Shown here piece by piece: positions 1 to 8,328 of a stretch of DNA of 51,855 bases. Each line of letters starts with the position of its first letter. The first letter of the stretch is position 1. A model generated the notes under the pieces. The model saw only the letters and a program-made list of their open reading frames with translations, searched no databases and was not told where the DNA came from. A program made the translations under genes and the position numbers. The DNA is from Streptomyces rubellomurinus. GTDB lineage: Bacteria; Actinomycetota; Actinomycetes; Streptomycetales; Streptomycetaceae. The stretch lies in the NCBI RefSeq assembly GCF_000961885.1, contig NZ_JZKH01000056.1:1-51855 (forward strand). The letters are read 5' to 3'.

Positions 1-202
1 ATCCGATAAAACGCGCACACCGAATAAGCACCCTGCCGCGACGCGAAAACGCAAACGCGACCCAGTGCGAACCAGGAAGTGGTGTTTCGAAGGATTGGCT
101 ACCCCGGGACCGTCCGCGCAGATGCGTGTCCGGTGCTCCCTGCCAGGCAGCTCGAAGAACTCTACGCGCTTCGGCCATCGGATGCAAACGAGGCGCAAAG
201 GG

Positions 203-238
203 CGCAGGCCGGGCCCCCGAGGGAGGGTCCGGCCTGCG
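203..238 (-). terminator. Hairpin terminator downstream of mmsA
   Basis: Arms at 203-216 and 225-238 pair over 13 of 14 positions around an 8-nt loop. The hairpin starts about 10 nt after the stop codon of the dehydrogenase gene. There is no clear U-tract, which is usual for high-GC actinobacteria. Confidence 0.6.
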
Positions 239-248
239 GAGGTGCGGC

Positions 249-1772
249 TCAGCTGTTGGTGGGGAAGCCGAGGTTGATGCCGCCGTGGGACGGGTCCAGC
301 CAGCGCTGGGTCACGGCCTTGCCCCGGGTGAAGAAGTGCACGCCGTCCGGCCCGTACGCGTGGGCGTCGCCGAACAGGGAGGCCTTCCATCCGCCGAAGG
401 AGTAGTAGGCGACCGGAACCGGGATCGGCACGTTGATACCGACCATCCCGACCTCCACCTCGAACTGGAAGCGCCGGGCCGCGCCGCCGTCGTTGGTGAA
501 GAGGGCCGTGCCGTTGCCGTACGGGTTGGCGTTGATGAGCGCCACGCCCTCCTCGTAGGAGGCGACCCGCACGACGGAGAGGATCGGGCCGAAGATCTCG
601 TCGTTGTAGACGGACATGCCAGGCTTCACGTGGTCGAACAGGGTGGGGCCGAGCCAGAAGCCGTCCGCGGTGGGGGTGCCGTTCGCGTCCTCGGCGGTGA
701 CGGGGTGCTTGCGGCCGTCCACGGCGAGCTCGGCGCCGTCCGCGATGCCGGACTCGACGTACGAGGTGACCTTGTCCCGGTGCTGGCCGGTGACCAGCGG
801 GCCCATCTCGGAGTCGCCGTTGCAGCCGGGGCCGACCTTGAGGGTCGCGATCCGCTGCTTGATCTTGTCGACCAGTTCGTCGCCGATCGGGTCGACCGCG
901 ACCAGCACGGAGACGGCCATACAGCGCTCGCCGGCCGCGCCGAAGCCGGCGTTGACGGCGGCGTCGGCGGCGAGGTCGAGGTCGGCGTCCGGCAGGACGA
1001 GCATGTGGTTCTTGGCGCCGCCCAGAGCCTGCACGCGCTTGCCGTACCGCGTGCCGGTCTCGTAGACGTAGCGGGCGATCGGGGTGGAGCCGACGAAGCT
1101 GACGGACTTGACGTCGGGGTGCTCCAGCAGGCGGTCGACGGCCACCTTGTCGCCGTGCACGACGTTGAAGACGCCGTCCGGCAGGCCGGCCTCCTTCCAC
1201 AGCTCGGCGAGGAAGTTGACCGCGGACGGGTCCTTCTCCGAAGGCTTCACCACGACGGTGTTCCCGGCCGCGATGGCGATCGCGAAGAACCACATCGGCA
1301 CCATGGCCGGGAAGTTGAACGGCGAGATGATCGCGACCGGGCCGAGCGGCTGGCGGATCGAGTAGACGTCGATGCCCGTGGAGGCCTGCTCGGTGAAGCC
1401 GCCCTTGATGAGCTGCGGGATGCCGCAGGCGTACTCGACGACCTCCAGACCGCGGGCGATCTCACCGAGCGCGTCCGAGTGCACCTTGCCGTGCTCGGAC
1501 ACGATGATCGCGGCCAGCTCGTCGCGGCGTGCGTTCAGCAGCTCGCGGAAGGCGAAGAGCGCCGTGGTCCGCCGGGCGACCGAGGCGGTGCGCCAGTCGG
1601 TGAAGGCGGAGGCGGCGGCGGCCACGGCCTGGTCGACCTCAGCGGTCCCGGCGAAGTCGACGTGGCCGGCGACCTGGCCGGTGGCCGGGTCGAAGATCTC
1701 ACCGCGACGGGGCGCGGCACCGGCGGTGGCGACGGGCTTGCCGCCGATCCAGTGGATGATGTGCTTGCTCAA
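249..1772 (-). CDS. mmsA: CoA-acylating methylmalonate-semialdehyde dehydrogenase (MmsA/IolA type)
   Basis: This 507-residue enzyme is expected to oxidise malonate or methylmalonate semialdehyde to acetyl-CoA or propionyl-CoA with NAD+ and CoA, in valine, inositol or beta-alanine breakdown. The aldehyde dehydrogenase fold spans the whole protein. The catalytic Cys lies in GERCMAV (about residue 284). The stretch LGGAKNHM has Asn where hydrolytic aldehyde dehydrogenases have the general-base Glu, which is a hallmark of the CoA-dependent MmsA subfamily. The INVPIPVP motif near the C-terminus is also typical. I chose the TTG start at 1772 because GGAGG lies 10 nt upstream and the protein then begins SKHIIHWIGG, as in the family. 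A longer frame to 1907 adds 45 unconserved residues. The neighbouring aminotransferases suggest it finishes beta-alanine or related amine catabolism; that link is inference. Confidence 0.93.
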   Translation of the reverse strand: MSKHIIHWIGGKPVATAGAAPRRGEIFDPATGQVAGHVDFAGTAEVDQAVAAAASAFTDWRTASVARRTTALFAFRELLNARRDELAAIIVSEHGKVHSDALGEIARGLEVVEYACGIPQLIKGGFTEQASTGIDVYSIRQPLGPVAIISPFNFPAMVPMWFFAIAIAAGNTVVVKPSEKDPSAVNFLAELWKEAGLPDGVFNVVHGDKVAVDRLLEHPDVKSVSFVGSTPIARYVYETGTRYGKRVQALGGAKNHMLVLPDADLDLAADAAVNAGFGAAGERCMAVSVLVAVDPIGDELVDKIKQRIATLKVGPGCNGDSEMGPLVTGQHRDKVTSYVESGIADGAELAVDGRKHPVTAEDANGTPTADGFWLGPTLFDHVKPGMSVYNDEIFGPILSVVRVASYEEGVALINANPYGNGTALFTNDGGAARRFQFEVEVGMVGINVPIPVPVAYYSFGGWKASLFGDAHAYGPDGVHFFTRGKAVTQRWLDPSHGGINLGFPTNS

Positions 1773-1959
1773 GGTCCGTCTGCCTCCGAAGTCCCGGGCG
1801 GCGTCCTGCCTCCGGTCCGGCGCCGCCGACTCGTGGGCCGGTCGGCGGGGGTTCGCGGGGCCACCGCGCTCGTCTCCCAGTCTGGTCGCCGCCCCGGCTC
1901 GGCTCAACGAACAGGCTGACGGAGATCAGGGATTCAGCCTTACAGGTCGTCCGGTCGGC

Positions 1960-2724
1960 TCAGGACTCCTCGTCCTCCAGGTACGGGTCGTGCAACCCGT
2001 CCGCCGCCTCCTGGGTCTCCAGCAGGTCCAGCCGCAGGTCCTGCGCCCACTCCAACGCCCACCGCTTCAACCCGTCCACCTGCCCGGCCGGAACACCCCG
2101 GGCACGGAACCGGCCGTCCGCCGCCTCGGCCAGCGTCTCCAGCCGGTCGGCGAGCGCGGAGGGCTGGAAATCCGGGTCCAACTCCCGTGCCATCGCGAGA
2201 AGTTCGCCCTCCCGGTAACAGGCGGTGAGGGCCCGGACGTCGACCAGGTCGCGCGGCATGCCCCGGTCGACGAGCAGCGTGGTGGTGAGCGCCGCCGCGT
2301 CCTCCAGGGCGACGACCGGCAGCGTCACCGCGTCGTCGTCCGGCCCGGGGGCGCCGAGGTCGAGCCGGACGGGCTGGTGGCCGAGCGGCTCCTTCCGCAG
2401 CTCGACCGAGTGCGTGCGCGCGCCGAGCGCCAGCCGCACGGTGAGCTGTTCCAGCCGGGGCGTGCCAGGGCGCTCGGCGACGCCGCCGCCGGCCGCCCGG
2501 TAGGCCTCGGCCAGCGCGGCGGCCACCTCCGGCAGGTCGGCCCCGCCGGTGGCCAGGGTCAGTCCGTCCTGCGCGCACGCCGTCACGCCGTGGGCGCGCA
2601 GCGCGTGCCCACCGGCCAGCGCGAGCCCGTACCGCTCGCAGACGGGCGCGGCGAGGGCGGCGAGGCGCAGCTGGGCCGGGCCCGGGCGCAGGGACGGGTC
2701 GACGGCGTGCGGGGCGGTGGTCAC
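1960..2724 (-). CDS. Nucleotidyltransferase AbiEii/AbiGii-like protein
   Basis: This 254-residue soluble protein resembles the nucleotidyltransferase AbiEii/AbiGii toxin-like proteins common in streptomycetes. The visible support is LALAGGHALRAHG near residues 34-46, the glycine-rich start of the minimal nucleotidyltransferase fold, followed by a region resembling RPVRLDLGAP and LEDAAALTTTLLVDRG, where family members carry Asp and Lys residues. The C-terminus is acidic. No antitoxin-like gene sits next to it, so I do not call a toxin-antitoxin pair. The GTG start at 2724 has GGAGG only 1 nt upstream, too close for a normal ribosome binding site, but a CAGACT hexamer ends 6 nt before the GTG, consistent with a leaderless mRNA. 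Its substrate is unknown. Confidence 0.62.
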   Translation of the reverse strand: MTTAPHAVDPSLRPGPAQLRLAALAAPVCERYGLALAGGHALRAHGVTACAQDGLTLATGGADLPEVAAALAEAYRAAGGGVAERPGTPRLEQLTVRLALGARTHSVELRKEPLGHQPVRLDLGAPGPDDDAVTLPVVALEDAAALTTTLLVDRGMPRDLVDVRALTACYREGELLAMARELDPDFQPSALADRLETLAEAADGRFRARGVPAGQVDGLKRWALEWAQDLRLDLLETQEAADGLHDPYLEDEES

Positions 2725-2780
2725 GCCTCCAGTCTGACGCGACCGCCCGCTCCGCGCGCCGCCGGACGATCGCCGCCGCC

Positions 2781-2840
2781 GGTCGGGCGCGCGGCGATCG
2801 GGCGCGCGGCGATCGGGCGCGCGGCGATCGGGCGCGCGGC
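2781..2840. repeat. Four-copy 15-bp tandem repeat
   Basis: The unit GATCGGGCGCGCGGC occurs three times without change (2796-2840), preceded by one copy with a single mismatch (2781-2795). The array fills most of the gap between the nucleotidyltransferase-like gene and the gene downstream of 2861, so it is intergenic. Copy number is likely to vary between strains. Confidence 0.9.
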
Positions 2841-2860
2841 GGCGGGCGACCCGGCCGGAC

Positions 2861-3292
2861 TCAGCGGCCGCAGAGACCGGCCGCCGCCTCGTGCAGCGCG
2901 AGCTCCAGCAGCGCCGGGTCGGTGAGCCGGCCGGACCCGTCCGGCGGCACCAGCCACCGCACCCGGCGCCTGACCCGCCCGGGGTGCGGGACGACGATCC
3001 AGGTGCCCTCCCCGGAGCCGCGTACGCCGGTGCCGACCCAGCGGGCGGCGGTGCCGACCGGCACCAGGAAGCTGACCAGGTCCTCGTCGAAGTCGGCGAG
3101 GACCGGGCCGCACGGGCCGGCGTCCATGATGTCCACGGTCGGGTGCCCGAGCTGCCCGGGTACGGAGAGGACGTCCCAGCACCGGCCGGCCGGCATCGGC
3201 ATCAGTCCCAGTCCGCTGCGCTGCCAGTGCGCCCGGAAGGCCGCCGGGTCCGGCATCACCTGGGTGAGCCAGTGCAGTCCGGTGTTCGCCAT
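2861..3292 (-). CDS. Short protein sharing a module with a primase-polymerase-like protein
   Basis: I do not recognise a named family for this 143-residue protein. It has no signal peptide or membrane segment. The start is ATG at 3292 with GGGGAGA 6 nt upstream. Residues about 30-105 contain an ordered set of motifs: PAGRCWDVLSVP, then GPVLADF, then FLVPVGTAARW, then GTWIVVP. The same order appears in the protein at 48717-49394 (PTGRAFDVLDVP, GPVLASP, FLVAAGTARRL, GSYVAAPP), which is annotated in relatives as bifunctional DNA primase/polymerase N-terminal-like. I infer that the two share a domain. The WLVPPDGSGRLTDP stretch at the C-terminus is probably conserved. The gene is divergent from the PucR gene, with a shared 214-bp promoter region. 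Function is unknown. Confidence 0.7.
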   Translation of the reverse strand: MANTGLHWLTQVMPDPAAFRAHWQRSGLGLMPMPAGRCWDVLSVPGQLGHPTVDIMDAGPCGPVLADFDEDLVSFLVPVGTAARWVGTGVRGSGEGTWIVVPHPGRVRRRVRWLVPPDGSGRLTDPALLELALHEAAAGLCGR

Positions 3293-3506
3293 GTCGTTTC
3301 TCCCCGCTTCTCGCCACTCGTACCGATCGGGTGCGGCGGGGCGTTCGCGACCCGCCGCACCAGGGAGAGGCGGGCGGCCGGTGTCTCTTACACAGGTCCG
3401 GGAGGGCGGTCCCCCCGGGACGACGGTCGGACGACAGGTCGTCGCCGGGAGGGATGATTCACCTGACACCTTGTTCACCTCCCCCGCTCCCGCCTGGAGG
3501 CCCGCG

Positions 3507-5162
3507 ATGCTCCCCACCGTCGCCCGCGTGCTCGACCTGGAGGTGATGCGGCGCGGCCTGCCCCTGGTCGTGGCCGGCGGCGACCACCTGGAGCGGCCGG
3601 TCCGCTGGGTCCACGTCATCGAGCTGCCCGACGTCGCCGGCATGCTGCGGGGCGGCGAACTGGTGCTGACCACGGGCATCGCGCTGCCGGAGGACCGCGA
3701 CGGGCTGTCCCGGTACGTCCGGGACCTGGACGAGCTCGGCGTGGCCGGGCTGGTGGTCGAGTACGGCCGGCGCTACCTCGACGCGCTCCCCCGCGCGCTG
3801 GTGCACGCCGCCGAGCAGCGGGGGCTGCCGCTGGTCGCCCTCCGCCGCGAGGTGCGGTTCGTCGCCGTCACCGAGGCCGTGCACGCCCTGGTGGTGAACG
3901 CCCAGCTGGAGCAGCTGCGGATCTCCGAGTCCGTCCACCAGGTGTTCAACGAGCTGGTGGTGGAGGGCGCCGAGCCCCCCGAGGTGATCCGCCAGGTGGC
4001 CCGGATGGCGGGTGCGCCGGTCGTGCTGGAGAACCTGGCGCACCAGGTGCTCGCCCACGACACCGCCGGGCGCCCGGAGGCGGAGGTGCTGGAGGACTGG
4101 GAGCGCCGCTCGCGCGGGGTCCGCCCGTCCGGCCGCACCGGTCACGACCCGCGCAGCGGCTGGCTGGTGACCGCGGTCGGCGCCCGCGGCCAGGACTGGG
4201 GGCGGCTGGTCCTCGTCCAGGAGCCCGGCCCGCTGCCCGGGGGCGAGCCGCACCCGCACGCCATGCTGCTGGAGCGCGGCGCGTCCGCGCTGGCGCTCAA
4301 CCGGCTGGTGGTGCGCGACCGGGAGAGCCTGGAGCGGCAGACCCACCGCACCCTGCTCTCCGGCATCCTCACCCACGCGCTGACCGTCTCCGAGGTGGCG
4401 CTGCGCGCCCAGGCGCTCGGCGTGCCGCTGGAGGGCCGCCGGCTGGTCGGGGTGGTGCTGCGCCGGCGGCACGGGCCGATCCCCGCCGCGCTGGAGGCGC
4501 AGGCCCGGTTGCGCGACTTCACCGAGCTGGCGGCCGGCGCCGTCCGGGCCTGCGGGCTGTCCGCCCTGGTCGGTTCGCTGGACGACGAGGGCGTCGGCCT
4601 GCTGATCGCGCTCGGCGCGCAGCAGGACGAGCACGCGGCGCTGGACTCCTTCTCGGCCGCGCTGCGGCGGATGTCGGCCGAGGCCGGGTGGGCGGAGGGC
4701 GGGGCCGCGGGCCCGGTGGTCGCGGTCGGCTCCTCGGTCGGCGCGGTCCGGGACGCCCGGCGCACCCTGCTGGAGGCCACCCAGGTCGCCGACGCCGCGC
4801 TGCACGACGCCCCCGGCGGCGCCCGGGCCGCCTCCTACTACCGGCTGCCGGACGTCCGGCTGCGCGGCCTGCTGCACCTGCTGCGCGACGACGCCCGCCT
4901 GCAGACGTACGTGGAGCGGGAGTTGGGGCCCCTGCTGGCCCACGACGCCGAGCACAACGGGCAGTTGGTGCAGATGCTGCGGATCTACCTGGAGCAGGGC
5001 CGGAACAAGTCGGCGGCGGCCGACGCCGCGCACCTGTCCCGCCCGTCCTTCTACGACCGGCTGCACAAGGTGGAGCGCATCCTCGGCGTGGACCTCGACC
5101 AGGTGGAGTCCTGCCTGTCCCTGCACGTCGCGCTGCTGGCCCTGGACGCCGTCCGCCGGTAG
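3507..5162 (+). CDS. PucR family transcriptional regulator
   Basis: This 551-residue cytoplasmic regulator has the three-part PucR layout: an N-terminal purine-catabolism-regulator-like domain (about residues 1-130), a central GGDEF-like CdaR region, and a C-terminal helix-turn-helix (about 485-550) with YLEQGRNKSAAADAAHLSR followed by FYDRLHKVERILG. Family members control purine, amine or amino-acid catabolism genes. The ATG at 3507 is preceded by CTGGAGG with a 6-nt gap. The gene converges with the aminotransferase gene at 5223-6581 and lies near mmsA, so these are plausible targets; the effector cannot be read from the sequence. Confidence 0.92.
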   Translation: MLPTVARVLDLEVMRRGLPLVVAGGDHLERPVRWVHVIELPDVAGMLRGGELVLTTGIALPEDRDGLSRYVRDLDELGVAGLVVEYGRRYLDALPRALVHAAEQRGLPLVALRREVRFVAVTEAVHALVVNAQLEQLRISESVHQVFNELVVEGAEPPEVIRQVARMAGAPVVLENLAHQVLAHDTAGRPEAEVLEDWERRSRGVRPSGRTGHDPRSGWLVTAVGARGQDWGRLVLVQEPGPLPGGEPHPHAMLLERGASALALNRLVVRDRESLERQTHRTLLSGILTHALTVSEVALRAQALGVPLEGRRLVGVVLRRRHGPIPAALEAQARLRDFTELAAGAVRACGLSALVGSLDDEGVGLLIALGAQQDEHAALDSFSAALRRMSAEAGWAEGGAAGPVVAVGSSVGAVRDARRTLLEATQVADAALHDAPGGARAASYYRLPDVRLRGLLHLLRDDARLQTYVERELGPLLAHDAEHNGQLVQMLRIYLEQGRNKSAAADAAHLSRPSFYDRLHKVERILGVDLDQVESCLSLHVALLALDAVRR

Positions 5163-5177
5163 CGCGGAGCGCGCCCG

Positions 5178-5207
5178 GGCCCCGGGCGAACGAGCGCGCC
5201 CGGGGCC
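5178..5207. terminator. Bidirectional terminator between convergent genes
   Basis: Arms at 5178-5188 and 5197-5207 form an 11-bp perfect stem with an 8-nt loop. It lies midway between the stop codons of the PucR gene (5162) and the aminotransferase gene (5223) and can serve both strands. Confidence 0.65.
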
Positions 5208-5222
5208 GGAGGTGACGAATCG

Positions 5223-6581
5223 TCAGACCGTGTGCGCGTCGGTGAGCGAGAGCACCTCGTCGAGCACCGCGAGGCCCGCCTTCGCCTCCTCCTCGGTGAC
5301 GGTGCACGGCGGGACGACGTGGAAGCGGTTCATGTTGACGAACGGCCACAGCCCGCGCCGCTTGCAGGCGGCGGCCAGCTCGGCCATCGGCGCGTTGTCG
5401 GCGCCGGCCGCGTTGTACGGGACGAGCGGTTCGCGGGTCGCCCGGTCCTTCACCAGGTCGAGCGCCCAGAACACGCCGAGCCCGCGCACCTCGCCGATCG
5501 AGGGGTGCCGTTCGGCCAGTTCGCGCAGTCCGGGGCCGAGCACGGTCTCGCCGATGTGCGCGGCGTTCTCGACGATGCCCTCCTCCGCCATCGCGTTGAT
5601 GGTGGCGACGGCCGAGGCGCAGGCGAGCGGGTGCCCGGAGTAGGTGAGCCCGCCGGGGAACGGCCGCTCGGCGAAGTCGGCCGCGATCTCGGCGCTGATC
5701 GCGACGCCGCCCAGCGGCACGTAGCCGGAGTTGACGCCCTTGGCGAAGGTCAGCAGGTCCGGGGTGACCCCCCAGTGGTCGGCGGCGAACCACGCGCCGG
5801 TGCGCCCGAAGCCGGCCATCACCTCGTCGAGGATGAACACGATGCCGTACCGGTCGCAGATCTCCCGCACCCCGGCCAGGTAGCCCGGCGGCGGGACGAG
5901 GACGCCCGCGGTGCCGACCACCGTCTCCAGGATGATCGCCGCGACGGTGCCGGCGCCCTCGAAGGCGATCACCTGCTCCAGGTGCGCCAGCGCGCGCTCG
6001 CACTCCTGCGCCTCGTTCTCCGCGTGGAAGTTGGAGCGGTAGGGGTACGGCCCCCAGAAGTGCACCACGCCGGAGACGCCGGTCTCGTTGGGCCAGCGCC
6101 GCGGGTCGCCGGTGAGGGCGATCGCGTTGGCGGTGGCGCCGTGGTACGAGCGGTAGGTGGCGAGCACCTTCTGCCGGCCGGTGTGCAGCCGGGCCAGTCG
6201 GACGGCGTTCTCGTTGGCCTCGGCGCCGCCGTTGGTGAAGAAGATCTTGTCCAGGTCGCCGGGGGTGCGCTCGGCGATCAGCCGGGCGGCCTCGCTGCGC
6301 GACTCGACCGCGAAGCCGGGCGCGAGGGTGCAGAGCTTCGCCGCCTGCTCCTGGATCGCGGCGACCACCTTCGGGTGCTGGTGGCCGATGTTGGTGTTGA
6401 CCAGCTGCGAGGAGAAGTCGAGGTAGCGGTTGCCGTCGTAGTCCCAGAAGTACGAACCCTCGGCGCCGGCCACCGCGAGGGGGTCGATCAGCGCCTGGGC
6501 GGACCACGAGTGGAAGACGTGCGCGCGGTCGGCGGCCTTGACCGCCCGGCCGGCGGCTGGGTCAGCGGTGGGGATGCTCAT
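5223..6581 (-). CDS. Class III (omega) aminotransferase
   Basis: This 452-residue pyridoxal-phosphate enzyme belongs to the class III aminotransferases that act on omega-amines such as GABA, beta-alanine or diamines. The cofactor Lys is in TFAKGVNSG (about residue 281) and the PLP-pyridine Asp in ILDEVMAGFGRTG (about 252). The GGAEANENA and YHGAT segments fit phosphate and substrate binding. Length is normal for the family. I chose ATG at 6581 because the conserved protein begins just after it and because TAGCCT lies exactly 7 nt upstream with no Shine-Dalgarno sequence, the layout of a leaderless transcript. Together with MmsA it could convert beta-alanine through malonate semialdehyde to acetyl-CoA; the true substrate is not proven. 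A hairpin at 6668-6698 separates it from the upstream dehydrogenase gene. Confidence 0.9.
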   Translation of the reverse strand: MSIPTADPAAGRAVKAADRAHVFHSWSAQALIDPLAVAGAEGSYFWDYDGNRYLDFSSQLVNTNIGHQHPKVVAAIQEQAAKLCTLAPGFAVESRSEAARLIAERTPGDLDKIFFTNGGAEANENAVRLARLHTGRQKVLATYRSYHGATANAIALTGDPRRWPNETGVSGVVHFWGPYPYRSNFHAENEAQECERALAHLEQVIAFEGAGTVAAIILETVVGTAGVLVPPPGYLAGVREICDRYGIVFILDEVMAGFGRTGAWFAADHWGVTPDLLTFAKGVNSGYVPLGGVAISAEIAADFAERPFPGGLTYSGHPLACASAVATINAMAEEGIVENAAHIGETVLGPGLRELAERHPSIGEVRGLGVFWALDLVKDRATREPLVPYNAAGADNAPMAELAAACKRRGLWPFVNMNRFHVVPPCTVTEEEAKAGLAVLDEVLSLTDAHTV

Positions 6582-6588
6582 GGCGGTA

Positions 6589-6594
6589 AGGCTA
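6589..6594 (-). promoter_or_regulatory. -10 hexamer for a leaderless aminotransferase mRNA
   Basis: TAGCCT on the reverse strand ends 7 nt before the ATG at 6581. No ribosome binding site is visible. The spacing would place transcription start at or next to the A of the start codon. Confidence 0.45.
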
Positions 6595-6667
6595 GGGAGT
6601 TCCGGCCGCCGCGGGCAGGTCCATGCTGTCAGCCGCTCGCGCGCCGGGCCGACAGGGTGCAAAGGCC

Positions 6668-6698
6668 GCGGGCCCGGGTCGTGTCGACCCGGGCCCGC
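6668..6698 (-). terminator. Terminator of the aminobutyraldehyde dehydrogenase gene
   Basis: A perfect 14-bp stem (6668-6681 with 6685-6698) has a 3-nt loop and starts 26 nt after the stop of the dehydrogenase gene. It should insulate the downstream aminotransferase gene. Confidence 0.75.
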
Positions 6699-6724
6699 CG
6701 CCTACTCACAAGATCATCAGATCG

Positions 6725-8170
6725 TCAGATCGCGGTCATGACGTGCTTGACCCGGGTGTAGTCCTCGAAGCCGTACGAGGACAGGTCCTTGCCGTAGCCC
6801 GACTTCTTGAAGCCGCCGTGCGGCATCTCGGCGACCAGCGGGATGTGGGTGTTGATCCAGACGCAGCCGAAGTCCAGGCGGCGCGACATCCGCATGGCCC
6901 GGGCGTGGTCCTTGGTCCACACCGAGGAGGCCAGCGCGTACTCGACGCCGTTGGCGTACTCGACGGCCTGGTCCTCGTCGGTGAACTTCTGCACGGTGAT
7001 GACCGGGCCGAAGACCTCCTGCTGGATGATCTCGTCGTCCTGGTTCAGGCCGGAGACGACGGTCGGGGCGTAGAAGTAGCCCTTGTCGCCGACCCGGTGG
7101 CCACCGGTCTCGACCTTGGCGTGGGCGGGGAGGCGCTCGATGAAGCCGGCGACCTGCTTCAGCTGGTTGGCGTTGTTCAGCGGGCCGTACAGCACGTCCT
7201 CGTCGTCGACGCCGCCGGTCTTGGTCTCGGCCGCGGCCTTGGCCAGCGCCTCGACGAAGGCGTCGTGGATCGACTCGTGCACCAGCACGCGGGTGGCGGC
7301 GGTGCAGTCCTGGCCGGCGTTGAAGAAGCCCGCGACCGAGATGCCCTCGACGGCCTCGGCGATGTCGGCGTCCTCGAAGACCACGACCGGGGCCTTGCCG
7401 CCGAGCTCCAGGTGGACGCGCTTGACGTCCTTGGAGGCCGACTCGGCGACCTGGATGCCGGCCCGGACGGAGCCGGTGATGGAGGCCATCGCCGGGGTCC
7501 GGTGCTCGACCATCAGCTTGCCGCTCTCGCGGTCGCCGCAGATGACGTTGAAGACGCCGGCCGGCAGGTCGAGCTCCTTGAGCACGCCGCCGATGATCTC
7601 GGCCAGCAGCACGGTGGAGGCCGGGGTGGTGTCCGAGGGCTTCAGCACCACGGTGTTGCCCGCGGCGATGGCCGGGGCGAACTTCCAGACCGCCATCATC
7701 ATCGGGTAGTTCCACGGCGCGACCTGGGCGCAGACGCCGACCGGCTCGCGGCGGATGATCGAGGTCATCCCGTCCATGTACTCACCGGCGGCCTTGCCCT
7801 CGAGCAGGCGGGCGGCGCCGGCGAAGAAGCGGATCTGGTCCACCATCGGGCCGATCTCCTCGGAGAGGGTCAGCCCGCGCGGCTTGCCGGTGTTGCGCAC
7901 CTCGGCGTCGACGATCTCGTCGGCCCGGGCCTCGACGGCGTCGGCGATCTTGAGCAGCAGCTTCTGGCGGGTGCTCGGGGTGGCGTCGCGCCAGATCGGG
8001 AACGCGGCGGCGGCCGAGGCCATGGCGGCGTCCACGTCAGCGGCGCCGGACAGCGGCGAGGTCGCGTACACCTCGCCGGTGGTCGGGTCGACGATGTCGA
8101 GCGTGCGGCCGTCGGCCGCGTCGACGAACTCACCGTTGATGTAGTTGCGCAGCGTGCGAAGGTCGCTCAC
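6725..8170 (-). CDS. Gamma-aminobutyraldehyde dehydrogenase-type aldehyde dehydrogenase
   Basis: This 481-residue NAD(P)-dependent enzyme is closest in length and motifs to PatD-like gamma-aminobutyraldehyde dehydrogenases, which oxidise 4-aminobutanal to GABA in putrescine breakdown. Visible motifs are the general-base Glu in VHLELGGKAPVVVF, the catalytic Cys in FFNAGQDCTAATRV, and NPAD-fold residues in APWNYP. I chose the GTG at 8170, which gives MSDLRTLRNYING and is preceded by GAGGAGAAG 4 nt away. Upstream frames are unconserved. It is divergent from an Lrp/AsnC-aminotransferase operon, a layout that would couple amine transamination with oxidation of the resulting aldehyde. Betaine-aldehyde dehydrogenase activity is the main alternative. 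Confidence 0.88.
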   Translation of the reverse strand: MSDLRTLRNYINGEFVDAADGRTLDIVDPTTGEVYATSPLSGAADVDAAMASAAAAFPIWRDATPSTRQKLLLKIADAVEARADEIVDAEVRNTGKPRGLTLSEEIGPMVDQIRFFAGAARLLEGKAAGEYMDGMTSIIRREPVGVCAQVAPWNYPMMMAVWKFAPAIAAGNTVVLKPSDTTPASTVLLAEIIGGVLKELDLPAGVFNVICGDRESGKLMVEHRTPAMASITGSVRAGIQVAESASKDVKRVHLELGGKAPVVVFEDADIAEAVEGISVAGFFNAGQDCTAATRVLVHESIHDAFVEALAKAAAETKTGGVDDEDVLYGPLNNANQLKQVAGFIERLPAHAKVETGGHRVGDKGYFYAPTVVSGLNQDDEIIQQEVFGPVITVQKFTDEDQAVEYANGVEYALASSVWTKDHARAMRMSRRLDFGCVWINTHIPLVAEMPHGGFKKSGYGKDLSSYGFEDYTRVKHVMTAI

Positions 8171-8290
8171 GGATCTTCTCCTCGGTCTGGGCCTGCGGCA
8201 TTGCAGATTCCGGCGCCATGGTACGTCGGCGGGTCCGCCGTACGAAGGGGGCCGAGTGGCCGGGCCTGGGGCGTCGCGGTCCACTGGTGG

Positions 8291-8328
8291 CGGTACGCGC
8301 GCGATGCCGCGGGGCGGCGCGCGTACCG
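8291..8328. promoter_or_regulatory. 12-bp inverted repeat in a divergent promoter region
   Basis: CGGTACGCGCGC (8291-8302) and its exact complement (8317-8328) flank a 14-nt spacer. It lies in the 299-bp gap between the dehydrogenase start (8170) and the Lrp/AsnC start (8470). It is a candidate operator, possibly for the adjacent regulator, or an mRNA hairpin. A shorter palindrome, CCGTACGG, sits near 8390 in the most AT-rich part of the gap. Confidence 0.5.

Noticed and set aside
126..1919. Long open frame on the plus strand opposite the dehydrogenase gene
   Set aside because: It is a high-GC shadow frame: composition follows the opposite gene's codons, and the protein is low-complexity and unlike any family.
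1960..3292. Toxin-antitoxin pair formed by the nucleotidyltransferase-like gene and the short protein
   Set aside because: The gene order, spacing (136 bp with a tandem repeat) and lack of an AbiEi-like protein do not support a coupled pair, so I kept it as an open question only.
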